Origin: Pollutibacter sp044353505 | GTDB taxonomy: Bacteria > Bacteroidota > Bacteroidia > Chitinophagales > Chitinophagaceae | Assembly: GCA_044353505.1 (NCBI GenBank) | Contig: JBILBU010000007.1 | Coordinates: forward strand, 10,309-74,308 | Direction of reading: 5' to 3' | DNA: 64,000 nucleotides | In this document: positions 34,983 to 43,372 of the stretch, in pieces | How positions within the stretch are numbered: position 1 is the stretch's first letter | Layout: every line of letters starts with the position of its first letter | The notes under the pieces: model-generated | What the model was told of the DNA's origin: nothing | The model's database searches: none | The model's input: only the letters and a program-made list of their open reading frames with translations | Program-made: the position numbers and the translations under genes

Positions 34983-36773
34983 TTAGTCCAGGTCGAGATT
35001 TAACCGGTCGCGCAACTCTTTTACCATGGGGTAAAGAGAAATCATCCTCAAATATTGGTCACGCTGTGAAAGGGCCTGCTCAGTAGTAGTTTCTTGAATC
35101 GCTGCGGCGGGGTCTATCAGTATCCTGAATTGCACTTTTGGGTTGTTGAAAAATTCTTGAAGATGAATGAGTAGCCCAGTTCTCTCGCTCTCTATGAACT
35201 GCTGTTGAATTGTTGAGCTGGCTTCAATCTCAAACAATTGGTTGTCTACGATGGATAGCACGGCCATGCGAAGATTGCTATGGCTGGTCACCTGATTGTT
35301 ATCTTGAAGTTTTTGTAAATACCCTTCCCAAGCCTGTTTCAACAGTTCAGCAGTGAGTGTGTGAACAGGTGAATGTTCTAGCTTTCTACTTTGTATCTGC
35401 TCGCGAATTTTTTTGAGTGCTCCCATTCCGCTAACAGATGTTTCAGGTTGAACTTGCTGTACCGGCTTTGGCGGAGGTGGAATGTTGAGTGGACGATCCT
35501 CTGCTGCCTTAGGAGTTGGTAGGCTAGAAGTTGATGTAGGCGTTGCTTGTTCGGGAGCAACTTTTTTTTCTGTGGGCTTCTCTTTCTGGGCTACAAAACT
35601 GATTTGCTTAAACGCAACTGACTTTAATTCATCAAGTCGTTTTTTTTTTCCAAGGCCATCGCCTGCAACAAGGGTAATCGCTTGTTTGAGATGTGTAAGC
35701 CTGATCAAATGAAATTCAACATGTAATTTTTTATTGCGGGCTTGCTTGAATCCAAGTTCTGCATCGTTTAATATGTTTAGTGCACCAATAAGATAAGGTG
35801 CAGAAATGGAAGCGGCAGATGAAATATAGTTGTTCCTAAACCCTTCAACCACTTGGAGAAGGGCAATTGATTTTGGATCGCGACTCACCAACAAGTTTCT
35901 AAAAAATTCGGAAAGGTTGCTCAATACCATATCACCCTCAAATCCTTTCTTATCAATTTCGTCATACAAGGTAAGCACACCTGCCAGGTCTTCCTGTTGC
36001 AAGTAGTCAAGCAACTTAAAGAAGTAATCTTCATCAAGTAAGTTGAGGTGTTCGAGTGTGTTGCTGTAAGTGAGGTTGGCGTTGGTAAAGCTGACAATTT
36101 TATCAAGAATGCTCAACGCATCTCTCATGCAGCCATCACTTTTTTGAGCAATCACTTGCAGCGCAGAAGGTTCAGCAGTAATGGATTCTTTGGTAGCTAT
36201 TTCTTCAAGGTGTGCAACTATATCTGCTGGAGTGATTCTTTTAAAATCAAAAATTTGACACCTGGAAAGTATGGTGGGGATAATCTTGTGTTTTTCTGTT
36301 GTTGCAAGGATGAAGATGGCATGTGCTGGTGGCTCTTCCAATGTTTTCAAAAAAGCATTGAAGGCGCTTGCGCTCAGCATGTGAACCTCATCAATAATAT
36401 ACACTTTGTATTTGCCAGCTTGTGGTGCAAACCTAACTTGTTCTGTGAGTTCTCTGATGTCATCCACGGAGTTGTTGCTCGCAGCATCCAGCTCGTGCAC
36501 ATTGAAAGAAGCACCACTGTTGAACGACTTGCATGAGCTGCAGGTGTCGCAAGCCTCTCCATCTTTTCCAATATGTTCACAGTTGATGGTCTTGGCTAAA
36601 ATACGGGCACAGGTTGTTTTTCCCACTCCTCTTGGTCCGGTAAAAAGAAATGCATGGGCCAAGTGATGATGTAAAATCGCATTCTTTAGTGTAGTGGTGA
36701 TATGGGATTGCCCCACAACTGTTGAAAAAGTCTGGGGTCTATATTTTCTCGCTGAAACAACAAAGTTTTCCAT
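34983..36773 (-). CDS. dnaX: DNA polymerase III subunits gamma/tau
   Basis: 596 residues. DnaX is the AAA+ motor of the clamp loader that places the sliding clamp on primed DNA. Walker A is FTGPRGVGKTTCARILA at about 44-60. The zinc ligands are in CEHIGKDGEACDTCSSC, Walker B is VYIIDEVHML, and the SRCQ arginine-finger motif appears as ILSRCQIFDF. The C-terminal tau-like part has a Pro/Ser/Thr-rich linker (about 400-450) and a coiled segment that may contact the polymerase. I see no obvious slippery heptamer for a gamma form. It is divergent from glpK across 70 bases. Confidence 0.96.
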   Translation of the reverse strand: MENFVVSARKYRPQTFSTVVGQSHITTTLKNAILHHHLAHAFLFTGPRGVGKTTCARILAKTINCEHIGKDGEACDTCSSCKSFNSGASFNVHELDAASNNSVDDIRELTEQVRFAPQAGKYKVYIIDEVHMLSASAFNAFLKTLEEPPAHAIFILATTEKHKIIPTILSRCQIFDFKRITPADIVAHLEEIATKESITAEPSALQVIAQKSDGCMRDALSILDKIVSFTNANLTYSNTLEHLNLLDEDYFFKLLDYLQQEDLAGVLTLYDEIDKKGFEGDMVLSNLSEFFRNLLVSRDPKSIALLQVVEGFRNNYISSAASISAPYLIGALNILNDAELGFKQARNKKLHVEFHLIRLTHLKQAITLVAGDGLGKKKRLDELKSVAFKQISFVAQKEKPTEKKVAPEQATPTSTSSLPTPKAAEDRPLNIPPPPKPVQQVQPETSVSGMGALKKIREQIQSRKLEHSPVHTLTAELLKQAWEGYLQKLQDNNQVTSHSNLRMAVLSIVDNQLFEIEASSTIQQQFIESERTGLLIHLQEFFNNPKVQFRILIDPAAAIQETTTEQALSQRDQYLRMISLYPMVKELRDRLNLDLD

Positions 36774-36824
36774 CCGTTTGCAAGATAAGATAATTATGGT
36801 GTCCGTTTATGCTGCCATTTTTCT

Positions 36825-36832
36825 TAACTTTC
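36825..36832 (+). promoter_or_regulatory. Possible -7 element TAACTTTC of the glycerol operon
   Basis: One base off TAnnTTTG, 11 bases before the glpK ATG. It is the only good candidate in the 70-base gap between dnaX and glpK. Confidence 0.35.
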
Positions 36833-36843
36833 CACAAACAGAA

Positions 36844-38334
36844 ATGATGGAAAAATTCATCCTCGCACTCGACCAGGGAACAACCAGTTCGCGGGCCATC
36901 ATTGTTGATAAACAGGGAAGTGTGCGTGCAGTGGCACAAAAAGAATTTACCCAGTTTTTCCCGCAGTCTGGATGGGTGGAGCATGATCCCATGGAAATAT
37001 GGGTTAGTCAGGCTACCGTTGCCAAGGAGGTGATGATTAAGCTCGGGTTGAAACCAGAAGGTATTGCTGCAATTGGCATCACCAATCAACGGGAAACAAC
37101 AGTCGTGTGGGATAGAAATACCGGTGAGCCTATTCATCCTGCCATTGTATGGCAAGATCGCCGAACAGCTGATTTTTGTGATCAGTTGAAGGCTGATGGA
37201 AAGGCTGAGTTGATTAGAAAAAAAACCGGACTTGTAGTTGATGCTTATTTTTCAGGTACTAAATTGAAATGGATATTGGATAAGGTTCCTGGTGCCAGGG
37301 AAAAGGCTGCCAGACATGAACTTGCTTTTGGTACAATCGACTGTTGGTTGTTGTGGAAACTCACTGAAGGTAAAGTGCACGCAACCGATGTAAGCAATGC
37401 GTCTCGCACCATGCTTTTTTCTTTAGATAAATTAGATTGGGATGATGATCTGTTGTCCTTGTTGGATATTCCAAAGAGTGTACTGCCTCAGGTCAGAAGT
37501 AACAGTGAGGTATATGGACATGCTGTTGCCATCGGCATGCCTGAAGTTCCAGTTGCTGGAATGGCAGGTGATCAGCAGTCTGCGTTATTCGGACAAATGT
37601 GCACCAAAGAAGGAATGGTAAAGAATACATACGGCACGGGTTGTTTCATGCTCATGAACACAGGAGAAAAGCTGGTGGAATCAAAGAACAACCTGCTTAC
37701 CACTGTTGCATGGCAGGTCAATGGTCAAACAAACTATGCGCTGGAAGGGAGTGTGTTCATCGCTGGTGCTGCAGTGCAATGGTTGCGCGACGGACTAAAA
37801 ATTATCAAACACTCTGCTGATATTGAAAAGTTGGCTTCTGCTGTAGCAGACGCTGATGGAGTTGTGGTTGTACCTGCCTTTGCTGGATTGGGTGCACCCC
37901 ATTGGAATCCGTATGCAAGGGGTACGATATTTGGATTGTCAAGAGGAACAACTGACGCGCATGTTGCAAGAGCAACATTGGAAAGCATCGCATACCAAAC
38001 CTATGATGTGCTCAAGGCCATGGAATCTGATGCAGGTATTCCTATTCGTGAACTTAGGGTTGATGGTGGCGCCACGGTGAATACCCTGCTGATGCAATTT
38101 CAATCTGATATTCTTGGCGTACCTGTAATTAGGCCTGCTGTTATTGAAACAACCGCACTTGGTGCCGCATATTTTGCAGGATTGGCAGTGGGATATTGGA
38201 AAGACATGGAAGCGATTTCTTCGCAATGGCAGATAGATGCTCGCTTCACACCAATGATGGAACTGGAAAAACGCAGCACATACTTACACAATTGGCAACG
38301 TGCAGTCAATGCCGTGTTGGCATGGACTAATTAA
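36844..38334 (+). CDS. glpK: Glycerol kinase
   Basis: 496 residues from the ATG at 36844 (a second ATG follows at once). The frame is open upstream to 36694 but that part overlaps dnaX on the other strand and has no family similarity. GlpK phosphorylates glycerol to glycerol 3-phosphate. The FGGY-kinase marks are FILALDQGTTSSRAIIVD, GITNQRETTVVWDRNTG, the catalytic Asp region GMAGDQQSALFGQMC, GTGCFMLMNTGE and the second signature WNPYARGTIFGLSRGT. It is the first gene of a three-gene glycerol operon, with one base between it and glpD. Confidence 0.98.
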   Translation: MMEKFILALDQGTTSSRAIIVDKQGSVRAVAQKEFTQFFPQSGWVEHDPMEIWVSQATVAKEVMIKLGLKPEGIAAIGITNQRETTVVWDRNTGEPIHPAIVWQDRRTADFCDQLKADGKAELIRKKTGLVVDAYFSGTKLKWILDKVPGAREKAARHELAFGTIDCWLLWKLTEGKVHATDVSNASRTMLFSLDKLDWDDDLLSLLDIPKSVLPQVRSNSEVYGHAVAIGMPEVPVAGMAGDQQSALFGQMCTKEGMVKNTYGTGCFMLMNTGEKLVESKNNLLTTVAWQVNGQTNYALEGSVFIAGAAVQWLRDGLKIIKHSADIEKLASAVADADGVVVVPAFAGLGAPHWNPYARGTIFGLSRGTTDAHVARATLESIAYQTYDVLKAMESDAGIPIRELRVDGGATVNTLLMQFQSDILGVPVIRPAVIETTALGAAYFAGLAVGYWKDMEAISSQWQIDARFTPMMELEKRSTYLHNWQRAVNAVLAWTN

Positions 38335-38335
38335 T

Positions 38336-39904
38336 ATGGAAAGGAAAAAAGGGATTGATAAATTAGAAGAAGTCACAATCTGGGACATCATCGTGATTGG
38401 AGGTGGCGCCACGGGTTTGGGCATAGCAGTGGATGCAGCCCAACGTGGATTTAAGGTATTGTTGCTTGAGAAAAATGATTTTGCTAAAGGCACTTCCAGC
38501 AGAAGTACAAAGTTGGTGCACGGGGGTGTTCGATATCTTGCACAAGGAAATATCAAGCTCGTTGTTGAGGCCTTGAGGGAGCGTGGATTTCTGTTGGCTA
38601 ATGCACCACATCTTACCAGAGTTCAGGAGTTCATCATCCCTTCTTATGCGTATTTCAGTAAATGGTATTTTGGCATCGGACTGTATATCTATGATTTTCT
38701 TTCCAGAAAACTTAGTTTAGGTAGGCCCAGGATTATTGGTAAGAAATCTGTGATCAAGGAAATGCCCTCGATCAATCCGAGGGGGTTAAAAGGGGGTGTG
38801 GTGTATACAGACGGACAGTTTGATGATGCGCGTTTGGCTATTGCATTGGCCATGACGGCATCCGATCTTGGTGCTACTGTATTAAACTATTGCAGCGTAA
38901 TCGGACTTATCAAAGAAAATGGCTTTGTGTGTGGAGTGCAGATGCAAGATGAAATTGGAGAGCGCGCGCATGAAGTGCATGCTAAAGTAGTGATCAATGC
39001 AACAGGTGTTTTTGTCGATACCATTCTAGACATGGATGATGCCGCCTCACCTGCGGCAGTGATGCCATCCCAAGGAGTACATGTTGTAATCAGTAAAAAA
39101 TATTTTCCAGGTACTGCGGCACTAATGATTCCCAAAACTAGGGATGGAAGGGTGTTGTTTGCTGTGCCTTGGCATGATGCGGTTGTCATCGGAACAACGG
39201 ACACTCCCTTGAACATCATCAGTGAAGAACCTGTTGCATTGGATGAGGAAATATCTTTTATCATCAGTCATTTTAACGCGTATACTGATGCAAACATCAG
39301 AAGAGAAGATGTGCTTTCGGTGTTTGCCGGACTTCGTCCTTTAGTCAAGACTTCCAATCTCGGAAACACAGCCTTGGCTTCCAGAGACCATACCATTCTT
39401 GTTTCAAAAAGCAACCTCATCACCATCACAGGGGGCAAGTGGACAACCTACAGAAAAATGGCAAAGGATGCAGTGAACAATGCAGCATTTGTAGCCAAGC
39501 TCCCCATTATTAAATGTCGTACACGCCGACTAAGGTTGCATGGGTATGCTGAGGATATTCATTATGGAACACCGCTTTCAGTGTATGGCTCGGATGCATC
39601 ACAAATCAGTAAGATGATGGTTGCTCAGCCCGAATTGGCTGAGCAGATCCATCCTAATCATCCCTATACCAAAGCTGAGGTGGTATGGTCGGTTGAACAT
39701 GAAATGGCCATGCAAGTCGAGGACATCCTCGCCAGAAGATCCAGAATACTGTTTACGGACGCAAGAGCAGCTATTGAAGCTGCACCTCGGGTGGCTGAAA
39801 TCATGGCGGGTGTAAATGGTGAGGGGGTGGAATGGATAGCAGAACAAGTAACTTCCTTTCGCGAGTTGGCAACTGCCTATTTGCCCCAGGATCAAACCGG
39901 CTAA
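38336..39904 (+). CDS. glpD: FAD-dependent glycerol-3-phosphate dehydrogenase
   Basis: 522 residues from the ATG at 38336, one base after the glpK stop. The upstream-open frame lies within glpK. GlpD oxidises glycerol 3-phosphate to dihydroxyacetone phosphate and passes electrons to quinone at the inner membrane. The FAD motif is IIVIGGGATGLGIAVDAAQRG, followed by SSRSTKLVHGGVRYL, DGQFDDARLAIALA, VVINATGVF and the late GGKWTTYRKMAKDAV motif typical of GlpD. It closes the catabolic path that begins with uptake by the next gene. Confidence 0.97.
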   Translation: MERKKGIDKLEEVTIWDIIVIGGGATGLGIAVDAAQRGFKVLLLEKNDFAKGTSSRSTKLVHGGVRYLAQGNIKLVVEALRERGFLLANAPHLTRVQEFIIPSYAYFSKWYFGIGLYIYDFLSRKLSLGRPRIIGKKSVIKEMPSINPRGLKGGVVYTDGQFDDARLAIALAMTASDLGATVLNYCSVIGLIKENGFVCGVQMQDEIGERAHEVHAKVVINATGVFVDTILDMDDAASPAAVMPSQGVHVVISKKYFPGTAALMIPKTRDGRVLFAVPWHDAVVIGTTDTPLNIISEEPVALDEEISFIISHFNAYTDANIRREDVLSVFAGLRPLVKTSNLGNTALASRDHTILVSKSNLITITGGKWTTYRKMAKDAVNNAAFVAKLPIIKCRTRRLRLHGYAEDIHYGTPLSVYGSDASQISKMMVAQPELAEQIHPNHPYTKAEVVWSVEHEMAMQVEDILARRSRILFTDARAAIEAAPRVAEIMAGVNGEGVEWIAEQVTSFRELATAYLPQDQTG

Positions 39905-39930
39905 TTCATTATATTTAATAAACTTCTACA

Positions 39931-40635
39931 ATGACCCCTTTCATTGCCGAACTTATTGGAACTAGCGTACTCATTGCAATGGGTGCTGGAGTCGTTGCCA
40001 ATGTACTTCTCCATGGCACAAAAGGCAACAGTTCGGGTTTGATCGTTATTGCGTTCGGTTGGTGCGTGGCAGTATTTGTAGGTGTTTACATTGCTGCAGA
40101 TGCAAGCGGGGCGCACCTGAATCCTGCCGTTACTGTAGCCCTGGCAGTTGCTGGTAAATTTGATTGGGCCCTTGTTCCAACATATCTGCTGGCCCAACTC
40201 CTGGGAGCTATGATCGGATCCTGTCTGGCTTGGGTTGCCTACAAAGACCATTTTGATCAAACGCGTGATCCGGGATTGATATTGGCCGTATTTTCTACCA
40301 GTCCGGCCATCAGAAAGCCGCTCAATAATTTTCTTACAGAGTTTATTGCAACCTGTGTATTCATGCTGTCCGTAATGTTTATTCAAAAAGGGGATATGAA
40401 GCTGGGCTCATTGGATGCCCTCCCTGTTGCCTTGCTGGTGTTGGGCATCGGACTAAGCATGGGTGGACCAACCGGATATGCCATCAATCCTGCTCGTGAC
40501 CTTGGGCCAAGAATCGTTCATGCACTCCTTCCCATCCCCCATAAGGGGCCGAGTGACTGGCAATATGCCTGGATTCCGGTAGTGGCACCCCTCTCAGGAG
40601 CAGTAGCGGCGGTGCTTCTTTTCCAATTGTTATAG
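39931..40635 (+). CDS. glpF: Glycerol uptake facilitator (MIP family)
   Basis: 234 residues with six membrane helices and the two half-helix motifs of aquaglyceroporins: GAHLNPAVTVAL (first NPA) and GYAINPARDLGPR (second NPA, with Asp after Arg as in glycerol facilitators). The Asp in PARDLGPR is a mark of the GlpF branch rather than water-only aquaporins. It lies 26 bases after glpD, which supports glycerol as the substrate. The order kinase, dehydrogenase, facilitator forms a complete pathway. Confidence 0.95.
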   Translation: MTPFIAELIGTSVLIAMGAGVVANVLLHGTKGNSSGLIVIAFGWCVAVFVGVYIAADASGAHLNPAVTVALAVAGKFDWALVPTYLLAQLLGAMIGSCLAWVAYKDHFDQTRDPGLILAVFSTSPAIRKPLNNFLTEFIATCVFMLSVMFIQKGDMKLGSLDALPVALLVLGIGLSMGGPTGYAINPARDLGPRIVHALLPIPHKGPSDWQYAWIPVVAPLSGAVAAVLLFQLL

Positions 40636-40695
40636 GTATTTAAGCGCATCCGAAAAAAAACCCTTAAACAATTTTTAATAACTGCCCATCCTGCT

Positions 40696-40703
40696 TACCT
40701 TTG
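40696..40703 (+). promoter_or_regulatory. -7 element TACCTTTG of atpD
   Basis: Exact TAnnTTTG match, 39 bases upstream of the atpD ATG. The region upstream is AT rich, but no TTTG is seen at the usual -33 distance. Confidence 0.6.
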
Positions 40704-40742
40704 CGCCCTGAAACGAAGCAGTATCCAAAATAAATAACAATC

Positions 40743-42242
40743 ATGTCTAACAGAGGTAAAATCAAACAGGTAATCGGTGCAGTGGTTGACGTTCAGTTCG
40801 ACGCTCAACTTCCTGAGATCTACAGCGCATTAGAGCTTAAAAGGGAAAATGGAGATATCCTCGTCATGGAGGTTCAACAGCACCTTGGTGAAGACAGTGT
40901 TCGCTGTATTGCAATGGATGGTACTGAAGGCCTTGTAAGGGGTACAGAGGTTATCGATACAGGACTTGGAATCATGATGCCAATTGGTGATGATATCAAC
41001 GGACGTCTATTTAATGTAACGGGTGATCCTATTGATGGATTGCCTGCCGTTTCAAAAGTTAATGGAAGGGCTATACACGCCAAGCCACCAAGGTTTGAAG
41101 ACCTCAGCACTGCCTCTGAAGTGCTTTTTACTGGTATCAAAGTAATTGATCTTATTGAGCCATACGCAAAAGGTGGTAAGATCGGATTGTTTGGTGGTGC
41201 AGGTGTTGGTAAAACAGTATTGATCCAAGAGTTAATTAACAATATCGCAAAAGGATACGGTGGAATGTCTGTATTCGCCGGAGTGGGTGAGCGTACGCGT
41301 GAAGGAAACGATCTGTTGAGAGAAATGATCGAAGCGGGTATCATGAAATACGGCGACGATTTCAATCACAGCATGGAAGAAGGTGGATGGGATCTTGACA
41401 AAGTGGACATGAAAGGATTGAGAGATTCTAAAGCAACGTTTGTATTCGGACAAATGAACGAACCTCCTGGAGCACGTGCTAGGGTGGCGTTGAGTGGACT
41501 TACCATTGCGGAATATTTCCGTGACGGTGATGGCCAAGGCAAAGGAAAGGACATCCTTTTCTTTGTAGACAATATCTTCCGTTTCACACAAGCAGGTTCT
41601 GAGGTGTCAGCACTTCTTGGAAGAATGCCTTCTGCAGTGGGATATCAGCCTACACTTGCAACTGAAATGGGATTGATGCAAGAGCGCATCACCTCTACAA
41701 AAAATGGTTCTATTACTTCTGTACAGGCAGTATATGTTCCTGCAGATGACCTTACAGATCCGGCACCAGCAACAACATTTGCACACTTAGATGCAACCAC
41801 AGTATTGAGTCGTAAAATTGCAGATCTTGGTATTTATCCTGCAGTAGATCCATTGGATTCTACTTCAAGAATTCTTACCCCTATGATCGTAGGTGACGCA
41901 CACTACCAATGTGCAAATAGGGTGAAGTTGATTCTTCAACGCTATAAGGAACTTCAAGATATTATTGCTATCCTTGGTATGGATGAATTGAGTGATGAAG
42001 ATAAACTCACAGTAAGCCGTGCAAGAAGGGTTCAGCGTTTCCTCAGTCAGCCTTTCCACGTTGCTGAACAGTTCACGGGCCTCAAAGGAGTATTCGTAAA
42101 CATCGATGATACCATTCGTGGTTTCAACATGATTATGGATGGTGCAGTGGATGAATATCCTGAAGCAGCATTCAACCTTGTTGGTACAATCGAAGATGCA
42201 ATCGAGAAGGGTAAGAAAATGATGGAAGCGGCTAAAGCCTAA
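40743..42242 (+). CDS. atpD: ATP synthase F1 subunit beta
   Basis: 499 residues. The catalytic subunit of F1 makes ATP at the alpha/beta interface. Walker A is LFGGAGVGKTVLIQELI, GERTREGNDL holds the catalytic Glu, FFVDNIFRFTQAGSEVSALLGRMPSAVGYQPTL is the beta signature, and DELSDEDKLTVSRARR is the DELSEED-like lever. The insertion around KYGDDFNHSMEEGGWDLDKVDM (about 205-225) is typical of Bacteroidota beta subunits. Only epsilon follows it. The other F1Fo genes lie elsewhere, as in many Bacteroidota. Confidence 0.98.
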   Translation: MSNRGKIKQVIGAVVDVQFDAQLPEIYSALELKRENGDILVMEVQQHLGEDSVRCIAMDGTEGLVRGTEVIDTGLGIMMPIGDDINGRLFNVTGDPIDGLPAVSKVNGRAIHAKPPRFEDLSTASEVLFTGIKVIDLIEPYAKGGKIGLFGGAGVGKTVLIQELINNIAKGYGGMSVFAGVGERTREGNDLLREMIEAGIMKYGDDFNHSMEEGGWDLDKVDMKGLRDSKATFVFGQMNEPPGARARVALSGLTIAEYFRDGDGQGKGKDILFFVDNIFRFTQAGSEVSALLGRMPSAVGYQPTLATEMGLMQERITSTKNGSITSVQAVYVPADDLTDPAPATTFAHLDATTVLSRKIADLGIYPAVDPLDSTSRILTPMIVGDAHYQCANRVKLILQRYKELQDIIAILGMDELSDEDKLTVSRARRVQRFLSQPFHVAEQFTGLKGVFVNIDDTIRGFNMIMDGAVDEYPEAAFNLVGTIEDAIEKGKKMMEAAKA

Positions 42243-42267
42243 TCTGAAAAAATAACAAGCGAAAGAA

Positions 42268-42522
42268 ATGCAGATCGAAATATTGACGCCGGAGAAAAAG
42301 CTTTTTGCAGGTGATGTCTACGGAGTTCAACTTCCCGGAGTAAGTGGATCTTTTGAGATACTTGAGAAGCATGCACCGATGGTGAGCGCATTGCGCGCAG
42401 GTGCTGTAAAGATTCTGCTCGATCGCAATGGAAAGAACAGCTCATACATAATCTCAGGAGGATTTATTGAAGTGTTTGAAAATAAAGTAACACTGTTGGT
42501 TGAAGGTGCAAGCGCAGCTTAA
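42268..42522 (+). CDS. atpC: ATP synthase F1 subunit epsilon, short form
   Basis: 84 residues, beginning QIEILTPEKKLFAGDVYGVQLPGVSGSFEILEKHAPMVSAL, the N-terminal beta sandwich of epsilon. The C-terminal two-helix inhibitory domain of the usual 130-140-residue form is missing. Such short epsilons are common in Bacteroidota. It starts 25 bases after atpD and is followed by a strong terminator, so atpD-atpC form a two-gene operon. Confidence 0.93.
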   Translation: MQIEILTPEKKLFAGDVYGVQLPGVSGSFEILEKHAPMVSALRAGAVKILLDRNGKNSSYIISGGFIEVFENKVTLLVEGASAA

Positions 42523-42546
42523 TCATCATTTCTGCTGATCATATTG

Positions 42547-42571
42547 AAGGGACCAACTGGTCCCTTTTTTT
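42547..42571 (+). terminator. Rho-independent terminator of atpD-atpC
   Basis: A perfect stem of up to 9 bases (42547-42555 with 42558-42566, AAGGGACCA) is followed by seven T (42565-42571), 25 bases past the atpC stop. Confidence 0.92.
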
Positions 42572-42589
42572 ATGACAGTAATACAGCCA

Positions 42590-42680
42590 GGGACAAGGAA
42601 ATACAAGGGACGAGTCATTGTCCCTCGTCCCTCGTCCCTCGTCCCTTGTATTTCCCTCGTCCCTCGTCCCTTTTGTATCC
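42590..42680. repeat. Inverted repeat built from the heptamer CCCTCGT
   Basis: The left arm (42590-42614) reads GGGACAAGGAAATACAAGGG followed by ACGAG. The right arm (about 42621-42670) is a run of CCCTCGT heptamers interrupted by TTGTATTTCC. The left arm pairs with 42638-42663 with few mismatches. It fills the gap between the atpC terminator and the stop of the convergent yqgE gene. The GGAAATACAAGG and CCTTGTATTTCC modules resemble the GGAATACA/TGTATTCC modules of the nonamer elements near ftsZ, so both may belong to one composite family. Confidence 0.85.
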
Positions 42681-42681
42681 C

Positions 42682-43227
42682 TCAATTATACGACGGATCC
42701 AACGGATAATTGATGATGGGCAAGAATTTATCGCCGAGCGTTTTCACCGCCTCTTTCCAGATCTGATCTGTTGAAGTTTTTAATACCAACGAACTGCTGG
42801 CAGCAATTGTAAGCCAGCTTTTATCTTTCATCTCGCTTTCAAGTTGCTGATCTCCCCAGCCGGCATAGCCAAGATAAAAGCGAATCTTTTTACCCCCTCC
42901 TGTTTTCAAAAAAGTAGTCATTTCATTAAAGTCGCCTCCCCAATAAATACCATCTGCTATTTCTTGGCCACCTGTAATCCATTCAGGATATTGGTGAAGG
43001 AAATGAATATGATCCCGACTCACTGGCCCACCATCATGAATGGGTAAACTGCAAAACGAAAGTTCTTCGATATAGTCGCTCACCACCTCATCAGTTTGTC
43101 TATTGATGGTAATGCCAAAGGTGCCAGATTGCTGATGGTCACAAATTAAAATGACGGATCGCTGAAAGTTTTGGTCTTTCAGAAAAGGTTCGGCAATGAG
43201 CAGCATCCCTTTTTCAATCTTATTCAT
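42682..43227 (-). CDS. YqgE/AlgH family protein
   Basis: 181 residues from the ATG at 43227. A Met six codons upstream (43245) is an alternative start. The family pattern is clear: GMLLIAEPFLKDQNFQRSVILICDHQQSGTFGITINR near the start, VSRDHIHFLHQYPEW, the YWGGDFNEM segment, and RFYLGYAGWGDQQLESEM. YqgE/AlgH (DUF179) proteins are cytoplasmic and of unknown biochemical role. The AlgH name came from alginate regulation in Pseudomonas. The stop lies right beside the heptamer repeat. Confidence 0.92.
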   Translation of the reverse strand: MNKIEKGMLLIAEPFLKDQNFQRSVILICDHQQSGTFGITINRQTDEVVSDYIEELSFCSLPIHDGGPVSRDHIHFLHQYPEWITGGQEIADGIYWGGDFNEMTTFLKTGGGKKIRFYLGYAGWGDQQLESEMKDKSWLTIAASSSLVLKTSTDQIWKEAVKTLGDKFLPIINYPLDPSYN

Positions 43228-43357
43228 ATTCCTAATGTAAAACATCGGCCAGATATTTCAAAGAAAATGAGTGCGGAGCAATAGATAAGCTGATAAATGG
43301 CATCTTAAACCTACGTTAAATAAAGCGCCTTTGCGTATCTTCATCAAAAGCCAACGT

Positions 43358-43365
43358 TATTTTTG
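43358..43365 (+). promoter_or_regulatory. -7 element TATTTTTG of the sensor kinase gene, near-leaderless
   Basis: Exact TAnnTTTG match ending 7 bases before the ATG at 43373, with a TTTG at 43330-43333 that is 24 bases upstream. This is close to the usual -33 spacing and is the most complete promoter in the window. Confidence 0.6.
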
Positions 43366-43372
43366 CCATCTT

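Noticed and set aside
36694..36843. N-terminal extension of glycerol kinase
   Set aside because: The extension overlaps the start of dnaX on the other strand, and the glycerol kinase family begins at the ATG at 36844.
42590..42680. MITE or IS remnant
   Set aside because: There is no target-site duplication or transposase end that I can recognise. The internal structure is a tandem heptamer.
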